64,000 nucleotides of DNA from Methylobacter tundripaludum SV96. GTDB taxonomy: Bacteria > Pseudomonadota > Gammaproteobacteria > Methylococcales > Methylomonadaceae. The stretch is taken from the NCBI RefSeq assembly GCF_000190755.2, contig NZ_JH109152.1, forward strand, positions 1,086,555 through 1,150,554, read 5' to 3'. This document shows positions 54,454 through 63,500 of this stretch, piece after piece (the first letter of the stretch is position 1; each line of letters begins with the position of its first letter). A model generated the notes under the pieces. The model was not told where the DNA came from, searched no databases, and saw nothing but the letters and a program-made list of their open reading frames with translations. Both the position numbers and the translations under genes were made by a program.

Positions 54454-56568
54454 CTAAAAACCGGACTCCCTGATCAAGACGGCTGCAACTTGTCGCCATA
54501 AAAACGAGGCCACGCTTTCGGGCTTTCCATCAATCAGTACATTACCCTTGATGGCTCGATGGATAGGCTCACCGGTTTCCATGGGCTGAAGCCAGACCCG
54601 GTAAACCGATGTTTCGGGAACCAACACTTCCTTGTTGTTACCCCGAATGGCAATGCTTCCGTTGTAACGGGAAGTGAAAACCGGCGGCAACTGCATCGCT
54701 GCGGCATTGTCGATCCGTACAATCCGGCACGGCATACCCGGCCAATCCAGTTGCTCGGGATAAAAGTCCGCTTTAGCGCCGGGTTGAATCTGCCCCAGAT
54801 GATCCTCGGCCAAAAAGGCTTCTATCAGGTAAGCATTAAATTGCCCCACCGTTAACAGTGGCTCATCTTTGGCGATCCATTCCCCGACGTTCAATTGATC
54901 GTTTATTTCGATGATTTCACCGTCGAAAGGCGCCACAACGGTCAAGCGTTTACGCTCATCCATCAGGCCGTCATACTCGCTGAGCGCGCTTTCCAGTTCG
55001 CTCATTACCACCAGATGCCGGTCACTCAGGCTTCTTTCCTGTCCATGAAAAGACTGTTCCCAGCGCAATGAATCAATCTTTATTTTGCTTTGCTCAAGTT
55101 TTGATTCAAGGTCGGGAGAGCTGAATTGAACCAGCGCTTGCCCTGACTTAACGGCTTCGCCTTTTACGACCAAAATCTTATCCAGCTTAGCGGGCAACGG
55201 CATAAAAAGCTCGGTATGGGCGGCTATTTTCAACAGGCCGGGCGCTTCAATGCGGCTCTGCCAGGGAATAAACAAAATGCCGATTGCGATCAGGACTGCC
55301 GACAAGGTCGTCAGCGTATTGCGATTCCATTCCATGTGTTGCCGGCGTTCAATCCAGTGCTTAATTTCTTTGACGATAGGGAGCATGATAAACCAGCCGA
55401 CTTCGACCATCATTAAAAACAGGCCGAGTAATTTAAAGAAATAGTGATACACCAGCAAGGCGATCCCCAGAAACAGGAAAAAGCGATAAATCCAGGTACC
55501 CCAGGCATAAATCAACAGCAGTCGTTGCGTATGCGGAGGAAACCGCTCCGGCGCTTCATCGAAAAAACCGAACAAGATCCGCCGCAGTTGCCAGCGTCCC
55601 AGCGCAAATGCTCTGTTTTGCAGGTTCTCAATGCCCCAATAATCCGACAGTAAGAAATAGCCGTCAAAACGCATTAGCGGGTTTAGATTGATAAACAGCG
55701 TCATGATCCAGGTGGTTGTCGCCATCAGAAATACGCTGCTGCGCAATGGACCGTCGGGCAAAAAATGCCACAGCGAGGTACACAAAACGGCCAGCCCCAA
55801 TTCGGCGGCAATACCGCCGAAACCAATCGCCAGCCGTTGCCGCCGCGAGGTCAATTTCCATGCCTCGCTGGCATCGGTATACAACACCGGCATCATCACC
55901 AGAAAAGCCACGCCCATCGCGGAAACCCGGCAACCGTAACGATGCGCGGTGTAGGCGTGCCCCAATTCATGCAGAGTTTTGGTCAAGGTCAGCGCAACGG
56001 CATAATACACAAAACCCTCAGTCGAAAAAAAATGCAGGAAAGTTCGGCTGAACATGTCCCAGCGATCGATCAGCAAATACAGATTAACCAGCACCAGCGC
56101 CATCAGCACGTACAGCACCATCGGCCGATAGATCCAACGCAGCGCCGGATAGGTAAGCGCCAGCAAGCGATCCGGGCGGATCAGCGGAATTTTAAAAAAC
56201 AGGTAATGGTGTATCAGCCAGACAAACCAGTTATGATGCGCCGCCTTGGCTTGACCGACCAGGCGCTGCACCGCCTCTTTGCCCCTGACCTGGAGCAGGT
56301 TATGACCGGCTAAAAACTGCAATAACTGTAGAATATCGTCAACGCTGACGGTGAACAATCCGTACTGCGATACTTGTTCGCTGATGGCCTCGGGTGAACT
56401 TAACTCCCAATGCGCCAGAATCTCGTTTTCAAATTGTCCGATACGGTAGAAGTGCTGATTGACCGGGTCATAAAGCGTCCAGGTGGGGGAACCGTCGAAA
56501 GCGCAAGGCCCTGGAAACAAATCCAGCTCTTCACGCAACGGCGGCAGGTTAATTACATTCCCATCCAT
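54454..56568 (-). CDS. membrane M50 peptidase / HlyD-like fusion protein
   Basis: 704 residues. N-terminal cytoplasmic part (about 1-130, PqqD-like in size), several transmembrane helices with the zinc motif HELGH (200-204) and a second metal ligand candidate in NLNPLMRFDGYFLLSDYWG, then a single helix (about 420-440) and a periplasmic HlyD-like barrel-sandwich/coiled-coil domain (LFMPLPAKLDKILVVKGEAV, VAPFDGEIIEINDQLNVGEW). The M50-plus-adaptor architecture occurs in peptide-export or processing loci. Start overlaps the preceding gene by 16 nt. Likely inner-membrane component of the secretion locus. Confidence 0.85.
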   Translation of the reverse strand: MDGNVINLPPLREELDLFPGPCAFDGSPTWTLYDPVNQHFYRIGQFENEILAHWELSSPEAISEQVSQYGLFTVSVDDILQLLQFLAGHNLLQVRGKEAVQRLVGQAKAAHHNWFVWLIHHYLFFKIPLIRPDRLLALTYPALRWIYRPMVLYVLMALVLVNLYLLIDRWDMFSRTFLHFFSTEGFVYYAVALTLTKTLHELGHAYTAHRYGCRVSAMGVAFLVMMPVLYTDASEAWKLTSRRQRLAIGFGGIAAELGLAVLCTSLWHFLPDGPLRSSVFLMATTTWIMTLFINLNPLMRFDGYFLLSDYWGIENLQNRAFALGRWQLRRILFGFFDEAPERFPPHTQRLLLIYAWGTWIYRFFLFLGIALLVYHYFFKLLGLFLMMVEVGWFIMLPIVKEIKHWIERRQHMEWNRNTLTTLSAVLIAIGILFIPWQSRIEAPGLLKIAAHTELFMPLPAKLDKILVVKGEAVKSGQALVQFSSPDLESKLEQSKIKIDSLRWEQSFHGQERSLSDRHLVVMSELESALSEYDGLMDERKRLTVVAPFDGEIIEINDQLNVGEWIAKDEPLLTVGQFNAYLIEAFLAEDHLGQIQPGAKADFYPEQLDWPGMPCRIVRIDNAAAMQLPPVFTSRYNGSIAIRGNNKEVLVPETSVYRVWLQPMETGEPIHRAIKGNVLIDGKPESVASFLWRQVAAVLIRESGF

Positions 56569-57893
56569 TGTCTCAATGCCGCCAAAGGTCTTCTTAACAC
56601 GTAATAAACAAAAGGAACGCGCGAACCGAAGACCTTGGCCGTCCCTTTCAGGCCGATTCTGGGCAATACGTCCGCTTGCTTGAACCGCGCTTTCAAACGA
56701 TAAGCCAAGGCCTCGTCAGGCGTAACCTCAGCTTGATAGGCGGAAAAATAAAGGACTGCCGAAACCGGCGTGGTCGGATCGACATTTAAAAAAAACTGCA
56801 CCTTGGAATCGGGCTCCAGATTAATCGCATCGGCAATCGGCAACTGCACTTCCAACTCGACATCGGCGGGATCGGCAACCATCAAGATGCGTTCGCCGAC
56901 GGTAACCGGCTTGCCTATCCAGTCGTTAACATCGGAGAACACCGCTATACCGGCATGAGGCGCTTTAATGTCGATACGCGCCAGCCAATCTTCCATGCTG
57001 CGTACCTCGGCTTCCTGCTGTTCGGTTCGGCTTTTAAGAATATTGACCTGCGCTTTACTGTCCATATCGAACATTGCCTGCTGCGCGGTTTTACGATATT
57101 CGGCTTCGGCAACCGCCAAAGCCTTGCGGGTCACGGTCAACTTATTTTTGATGGTCTCTTCTTCAAGGCTTAACAACGGCTGGTCTTTGGTCACCTGATC
57201 ATTGGGCTGTACATAAAACCGATCGACAACACCGTCAATAGCGGCCCTGATTATAGTCGGATGAGCCGGAATAACGCTGGCCGGAGCCAACGCCGTCTGC
57301 CGCACCGGAACCCATAACAGACAAAACAGCATAGCCAGGCTGATCATCAGGCGTTTTTTAGTCAGCCAGTCCTGTTTCCAGAAAGGCGGCTTGGGCGACA
57401 ACGCCGCCCAGGCATGGCCGAAGGTGTCCGCCACATGCTCCAGTAAATACAGCTCCCCCCCCGTCCAGGCAGACTCCCTAGCCAGCAACAGTCCGGCTTG
57501 CGGCGTGGCGCCATAGGCCGATACCGGCAGCCATACCGCATGGGCAGGCAACCATTGCGGCCAGTCATCGGCACAATCGCCTTTCAGGTCTCCCGCTGTT
57601 AAGGGGCGAATGGCTCCAGAAGTATCCGCAGACAACTGTTTGGACAGCTGTTTCAGCCAGCTTATATAGGGAGCATTAGCGTCGACGACAGCCAGACCGG
57701 AGACTGCAACCACTTGCGCACCGTCTATTTGCCATAACGCCGCCTGACGGAATTCAATCAGGCCGCGGCTGTCGTTAACCAGCGTATAGGCCAGCGCCTC
57801 AGCGGTATCGGCGTTACGGAAGGATTTTTCCAGTTGCAGCAGCGTCGCCAGCGCCGTCAGCTGCCGCTGGGACGCGGCCATCGTCTCAGTCAT
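56553..57893 (-). CDS. HlyD-family adaptor with N-terminal GAF-like domain
   Basis: About 446 residues from ATG 57893, chosen because ATGACTGA overlaps the previous stop; an upstream in-frame start (57977) would only add repeat-coded residues. Residues about 1-170 resemble a GAF domain (LEKSFRNADTAEALAYTLVN, VAVSGLAVVD). A transmembrane helix follows (LMISLAMLFCLLWVPV), then the lipoyl-like and hairpin domains (GVVDRFYVQPNDQVTKDQPL, DIKAPHAGIAVFSDVNDWIG). A cytoplasmic sensory domain on an adaptor is uncommon. Confidence 0.82.
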   Translation of the reverse strand: MTETMAASQRQLTALATLLQLEKSFRNADTAEALAYTLVNDSRGLIEFRQAALWQIDGAQVVAVSGLAVVDANAPYISWLKQLSKQLSADTSGAIRPLTAGDLKGDCADDWPQWLPAHAVWLPVSAYGATPQAGLLLARESAWTGGELYLLEHVADTFGHAWAALSPKPPFWKQDWLTKKRLMISLAMLFCLLWVPVRQTALAPASVIPAHPTIIRAAIDGVVDRFYVQPNDQVTKDQPLLSLEEETIKNKLTVTRKALAVAEAEYRKTAQQAMFDMDSKAQVNILKSRTEQQEAEVRSMEDWLARIDIKAPHAGIAVFSDVNDWIGKPVTVGERILMVADPADVELEVQLPIADAINLEPDSKVQFFLNVDPTTPVSAVLYFSAYQAEVTPDEALAYRLKARFKQADVLPRIGLKGTAKVFGSRVPFVYYVLRRPLAALRQWMGM

Positions 57894-58728
57894 GCTTGGC
57901 AGTCGGTTCCGTACCGGTTGCGACACTTCCGCCGTCCTTGGCAGTCGGTCGCATCGGTTCCATACCGCTTGCGACACTTCCGCCGTCCTTGGCAGTCGCA
58001 GCAGCTGGAAAAATGGCGCGACCGCTCATACCGGCAAGAAGATCATCAGCCTTACCGGTAATGACTCCGGTAATTTTAATGGATTGGCTGACCGCATCGA
58101 TACGCGCGCCCAGCATCTTGACCTTTGCCGGATATTCGCGCTGCGTTTCTTCAAGAAAAACCTTAAACTCGTAGCCCGGCTTCAACCACTTCAGCCAACT
58201 TGACGGCACCAGCACAGTGACTTCAAGCTGGCTATCATCCAGAATATCCAGAATCGGATCGCCGGCTTTAACATATTGATAACGCTGCACCATCCGCTCG
58301 GCCACGCGCCCCGAAAAAGGCGCGGCAATCGCGCATTTTTGTAACACCGCTCCCATCAAAGCAATATCGGCTTTGGCCTTAGCGACTTCGGCAGCCGCCA
58401 TTTCAAGCTCCAGCGGACTCATCGAATTGAGCTTGGTCAAACGCGAATTAACCTCATAGGTTTTTTCGGCGGCTTGTACAACAGCCTGCGCTTTTTTCAA
58501 TTGCGCCTGCTGTTCGGCACAATTGAAAGCAACCAGCAAATCTCCTTGCTTAAATCGCTCTCCTTCCTGAACATTGAGTTGAATAATTTTTGCCGCCATT
58601 TCACTGGATAAAATAGAAGAATGCTGGGCATTAAGTTGAGCGCGAATTTCAGCCGACTCGGCGGCATAGGCTGTGTTGAAAACGCTAAAACCGGTGGCGC
58701 AGATGAGCAATCTTAAAAAAGTACGCAT
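57886..58728 (-). CDS. HlyD/RND-type periplasmic adaptor
   Basis: 280 residues with a cleavable signal peptide (to about Ala23). Barrel-sandwich halves AAKIIQLNVQEGERFKQGDL and AAPFSGRVAERMVQRYQYVK flank a helical hairpin. The C-terminus after GRAIFPAA is ATAKDGGSVASGMEPMRPTA and a related second unit, produced by the 51-bp repeat in reverse orientation. Ends with an 8-nt overlap with the next adaptor gene. Confidence 0.85.
   Translation of the reverse strand: MRTFLRLLICATGFSVFNTAYAAESAEIRAQLNAQHSSILSSEMAAKIIQLNVQEGERFKQGDLLVAFNCAEQQAQLKKAQAVVQAAEKTYEVNSRLTKLNSMSPLELEMAAAEVAKAKADIALMGAVLQKCAIAAPFSGRVAERMVQRYQYVKAGDPILDILDDSQLEVTVLVPSSWLKWLKPGYEFKVFLEETQREYPAKVKMLGARIDAVSQSIKITGVITGKADDLLAGMSGRAIFPAAATAKDGGSVASGMEPMRPTAKDGGSVATGTEPTAKHD
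57898..57998. repeat. 51-bp in-frame repeat at the end of an hlyD gene
   Basis: A 42-bp unit lacking 9 bp (three codons), a full 51-bp unit (57940-57990) and 8 nt of a third. Orientation is opposite to that in damX and pilP relative to the gene, yet the frame stays open. Confidence 0.9.
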
Positions 58729-58772
58729 AATAAGTCTTGGTTGTTTGCTGAGGGTTGTATCTGAAAAGCCAG

Positions 58773-58849
58773 GTAGGCCGGGTTAGCGCAACGTAACCCG
58801 ACACCTTGAAGCGGCAAATGTCGGGTTACGCTGCGCTAACCCGACCTAC
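58773..58849. repeat. inverted repeat, GTCGGGTTACGC family (copy 2)
   Basis: 31-nt arms 58773-58803 and 58819-58849 differ at two positions (core GGGTTAGCGCA and inverse). Same family as 42745-42820. Sits between the TolC-like and hlyD genes. Confidence 0.88.
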
Positions 58850-58871
58850 TCGGTTGTGCCCTAAAACAGGA

Positions 58872-60428
58872 CTAATTTTTCTTAACCACAGAGTCAACAG
58901 CCGATAACTTGTCTGCTTCCGGTTTAGTTGCCGACGGGAACCGCCCTGCTTGCCAGTTTTTATCCACTGCTTCAATCGAACTCGCCAGGGTATTAATGTC
59001 GTAATTTTCAATAAAGACCGGCAAAGGATCAAGGCCCAGCGAGACATAAACCCTGCCCAGCGAACTTTGAATACTGGCATAGGCTTCAAGCGTTTGTAAC
59101 CGCGACATCAGCGCATTGGTCGTCGCACGGATACGTTCCAACTCGGTTTTGGCGTCATTCTCCGCATCTGTAGTGATATGTTTTGAAATTTTCTGGTTGA
59201 TGCCGTCCAGTTCCAAGGTGCGCTTGTACTGCTGGTCCGCCACTAAAAACTGCTGATAAGACAAGTGAACCTGCGTCAACACCGCCATGTAAACCGATAA
59301 CCGGCGAGTGTCCCCTAACTTTTCCTGTGCGTCTATCTGGCTAAAACGCGCTGGGGCCGAGATCAACTCCATCAAGTTCTGGCTGATGATGCCGCTTAAC
59401 TCCAGCCAGTTGTTGTTTAACAGATAAGAGTTGCTGTCATGGTTATAACCGGTCTTGAATTCAATACCGGGCAGTAAGCGCAACATGGCTTTATGGGTCT
59501 CTTCCGTCGTAATACGGTTATTGTAGATTTCTTCCCGCAATTCAGGGCGCAATTGCAGCGCCATTTCTTCCATTTTGTCGATCGCCAATGAAAATTCCGG
59601 CGCTTGTAGCGCGCTATTTTCAGGCAATTTCAACTGAAATTTCTGGCTGGGCGATACGCCCAGCAAAGAAGCCAGTTCGGTTTTGGCAAGACGGAGCGTT
59701 TCCGAGAGTTCCTCCAGTTTGCGAATGATTTCCAGCAGATCTTTTTGATATTGCAGTATCGCCAGCGGTGCGGCCAGTCGTTCGCTTTCAATGCCTTGGG
59801 CGTCCTTCAACGCTTGTCTGGCGCTACCCAGGATTTTATCAATTTCGCCTTCGAGTTGCTGGGTACCGGCCATGCGCCAAAATGCGGTGCGCACATCCTG
59901 CATCAATAATTGAGCGGTTTTACGACGGCTTTCTTCGGCAACCAGAACCCGGTTGGCATCCTGCTTGGCCTGGAAGTAGCTGACACCGAAATCCAGCACG
60001 TTCCAGCTGAAGGTAAAATCGTAAACCTTGCGCGACCGGTCTTGAGAGGTCGATGTTTCCAGCGACTGGCGGCCGGTAGAGGTTGAACGGCTGCTGGAAG
60101 CGCTGAAATTATCGCGTCCCCGATAACCCGCCGAAGCAATCAGGTCGGGCAATAAACTGTATTTTGCCAAATCGGACTGCCCGTCGGCCACGGCATGCTC
60201 CATCATCTTGACGCGATGATTAAGGTTGTATTTTAGCGCTCTGGCCATCGCGTCATAGACGCTAAGTGGCCCTACAATAGGTTCCTGTTTAGCAAAAATG
60301 ACCTGTTTATCGGCATCAAGCGATGTCTTTTGTTCAACTTGAGTAATGGGTTCCGGCATGATGGCGCAACCGGCTAACAAAACAATACCGGAAAGACCGG
60401 CGATAAACTGAGGGGCTGGATAGTTCAT
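58872..60428 (-). CDS. TolC-family outer-membrane lipoprotein
   Basis: 518 residues. Lipobox LAGC (Cys21), two repeated coiled-coil/beta modules typical of outer-membrane efflux proteins: ALKYNLNHRVKMMEHAVADG, FSWNVLDFGVSYFQAKQDAN, LLPGIEFKTGYNHDSNSYLL. Serves as the exit channel of a tripartite secretion system. It lies between the giant surface protein and the adaptor genes on the same strand. Confidence 0.9.
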   Translation of the reverse strand: MNYPAPQFIAGLSGIVLLAGCAIMPEPITQVEQKTSLDADKQVIFAKQEPIVGPLSVYDAMARALKYNLNHRVKMMEHAVADGQSDLAKYSLLPDLIASAGYRGRDNFSASSSRSTSTGRQSLETSTSQDRSRKVYDFTFSWNVLDFGVSYFQAKQDANRVLVAEESRRKTAQLLMQDVRTAFWRMAGTQQLEGEIDKILGSARQALKDAQGIESERLAAPLAILQYQKDLLEIIRKLEELSETLRLAKTELASLLGVSPSQKFQLKLPENSALQAPEFSLAIDKMEEMALQLRPELREEIYNNRITTEETHKAMLRLLPGIEFKTGYNHDSNSYLLNNNWLELSGIISQNLMELISAPARFSQIDAQEKLGDTRRLSVYMAVLTQVHLSYQQFLVADQQYKRTLELDGINQKISKHITTDAENDAKTELERIRATTNALMSRLQTLEAYASIQSSLGRVYVSLGLDPLPVFIENYDINTLASSIEAVDKNWQAGRFPSATKPEADKLSAVDSVVKKN

Positions 60429-60594
60429 AATGATGATTTTTTATTAATATTATGTTGAAAGAATTACAGGCGGTTCTCTCCGCCTTGTTTTACTGCCATC
60501 AGGTTAAAACATACCCTCGATAAGGGACCAACCGACCGGCTGCCCTTACGCGAAAGGTATGCGTTATTTAAGCTCCCGTTTTTTATAGTATATC

Positions 60595-63500
60595 TCAGGC
60601 GGCATCCTTATCCTCGCCAACCAGGCTTGCCAGACTATCCAGCAATGTTTGCCGCTGAAGCTCAAAGCCTTTACTGCCCACCATTTGCAACTGCTGAGTC
60701 AGGCCGGGCCTGCCAGCGTGAGCCAGTTGCTTATCGGTCTGCTCCAGTTGGCTTTGCCGGTTTTGCCCTCTTCCCTGTTCCTGCGAATTATCTCCATTGC
60801 CATCATCGGGCTGTTCACCTTGACCCTGACCCTGACCCTGACCCTGACCCTGACCCTGACCTCGACCTTGATTTTTCTGCGGCTGCACCTTGACTAAAAC
60901 CACCACCTGCTTGCCTTGAGCATCCCTGATAGTGACCTTCACCGTTATCGGACTAGTTACCACAGCGCCCTCTTTTACCGTAACAGCGCCGGTACTGGGA
61001 TTAACACTGATAAACGACGGCAAACTTTGCCCGCTAGACTGCGTGCCGGTAATCGTTATCGTCCCGAACGTGTTCAACCCGGCAAAGACGTTGGACGGCA
61101 GGTTAATGGTGCCGCCGGATGTACCGTTTCCGTGCGAATCGACAGTCAGCTTCATATCCACAACGATGGTCTGGTTAGGACTGGAACCGGAATTGCTGTT
61201 GTTGTTATTGCCCGAGCTGTTATCACCGAAGCTATTGGTATTCGTGCCGCTGTTTTCCGAACCATGCGTATCACTCGCATTGTTGTTCCTGTCAGCGCCG
61301 ATACTATTGCCGGTGCCGGAGTTATTACCCGTACCCGTGTTGTTACCTGTATTGGCATTGGTATTGGTGTTATTGCCCGTGCCGGTATCCGAACTGGGCT
61401 TGTCATCCCCATTTCCGGTTTGTTGCGTGAGGTTGATAGGTGCTAAAGCCTCTACTTGAGCCGTTGCCACGCTGGCTACACTTTCCGCACCACCTTGCGC
61501 GTCAGAGTAACTGACGACTACAGTGATTTTTTTGCCTGCCTGAGCGTCTGTCAGAGTAAAGCTTCGGCCTGTGCCGCCGGGGATATCGACACCGTCAGCT
61601 TGCCACTGATAACTGATCGTGCCCAAGCCGTCAACATCTGCCAGCGTGTTGGCGGCAGACAGGGTGATTCCAACAGAGGGCGTTCCGCTGATAGTTACCG
61701 TGCCGGTAGGTAAATCGTTAACCGGGTTCACCGTAATGGTAAAGGTTTGAGTGATGCTGGTATCGACACCGCCATTAGCCGTTCCGCCGCTATCCTTGAT
61801 CGACACCGTGACTGTCGCCGTACCGTTGGCATTGGCCGCCGGGGTGTAAGTCAAGTTGCCGTTGCTGTCGATAGTCGGCTGTACGCTAAACAAAGCGTTG
61901 TTGTTATTGGTGGTAGTAAAGCTCAAGGTTTGGTCAGCTTCGTTGGCAGGGCCTTTGCTGAGCCCCGTCGCCCAGCCATTCACCGTTTGCGCTCCGGCAT
62001 CTTCATTAACGGTCTGATCTGCGCCCTTGGTAAACGAGGGAGCATCATTGACTGCGGTGATATTCACGGTTTCGGTATAAGACGTACTGCTGTACTCCGT
62101 TCCGTCGTGAACCTTGAACTGGACGCTGGTATTCGCGGTACCGAAAGCGTCTGTCGCGCCTCTGATAGTAAGCTTACCTGCGTCAATATCAGCCTTGGTT
62201 ATTACCTGGTTGGCGGTAACTGCTGTCCCATTCAGAGCCAGAGTGCCGGTGGACGGCAGCGAGGTAATCTGCACCTGAGTCAAGACATTGCCGGGATCCA
62301 CATCGCTGAAATTGAAGTCACCCGCCACGAAGGTATAGCTTGTATCTTCATTGACGGTTATTGCGCCATTGCTGGCGGTGGGCGCTACGTTGGCCGTCAC
62401 CGTAATGCCATTGTTGGTGAGGTCGGCTACTACCACCGCTGCATCCGCGCCTGCGGCCCAGTCTTCTGCGGCGGCCAGATTGTAGACCGTGTTATCGTTA
62501 GCGTTGAGACCGGTCTTGTTGAACAAGGCGTTGACACCGGTCTTGTCCGCGCCCGTCAGCGTCAGCGTAAACTCAGTAGCCGAGGTGATTTCAACGCTTG
62601 CAGTGCCTGTTAAGGTGTAAGTAGCTCCACCCTGACCGGTAAAAGTCAATTTGGAAGCATCAATGTCGTTGGTAGCCCCTGCCTTTTTCAAAAAATTGGC
62701 GCCAGTCACTACCAGTACGCCTGTGTTATTGGCATAAGTAGCGGAGGTAATGGTAGGTACCGCGACATTGCCGGCGGTGATGCCGTTGCCGGTCAGGTCC
62801 GCATCGGTGACACCGGCAGCCGCTCCGGCTGTCCAGTCTTCGGCAGCGGCGAGGTTATAGGTTGTTGCGCCGGTCGACGCCGTGCCGTTTTTGTTGATCA
62901 TCTGGTTGATGGCCGCCTTGTCGGTGGCGCTCAAGGTGATGGTAAAGGCGGTACCGGAGGTAATCTCGACGTTTGAGGTATCGGTCAAGGTATAAGTCAC
63001 TCCGCCTTCGCCGGTAAAGGTGAATTTGTTGGCGACAATATCATTGGTCGCGCCAGTCAATTTCAGGAAGCCGGTGCCGGTCACCACCAACGCGCCGGTG
63101 GAAGCATCATAGGTGGACGAGGTAATGGCCGGAACCGCCACGTTGCTGGCGGTGATGCCGTTAGTGCCATCCACATCGGTGACCCCGGCAGCCGCTCCGG
63201 CGGTCCAGTCTTCGGCGGCGGCGAGGTTATAGGTTGTTGCGCCGGTCGACGAAGTGCCGTTTTTGTTGATCATCTGGTTGATCGCCGCCTTGTCGGTGGC
63301 GCTCAAGGTGATGGTAAAGGCGGTGCCGGAGGTAATCTCGACGTTTGAGGTATCGGTCAAGGTATAAGTCACTCCGCCTTCGCCGGTAAAGGTGAATTTG
63401 TTGGCGACAATATCATTGGTCGCGCCATTCAATTTCAGAAAGCCGGTGCCGGTCACCACCAATGCGCCGGTGGTGACATCGTAGGTGGACGAGGTAATGG

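Noticed and set aside
60820..60866. Short regular repeats that could suggest a CRISPR array
   Set aside because: The units are contiguous hexamers without spacers and are read in frame as Gly-Gln in the surface protein.
60916..62613. Long plus-strand frames opposite the surface protein gene
   Set aside because: They mirror the low-complexity and repeated coding sequence of the minus strand and have no family features or ribosome-binding sites.
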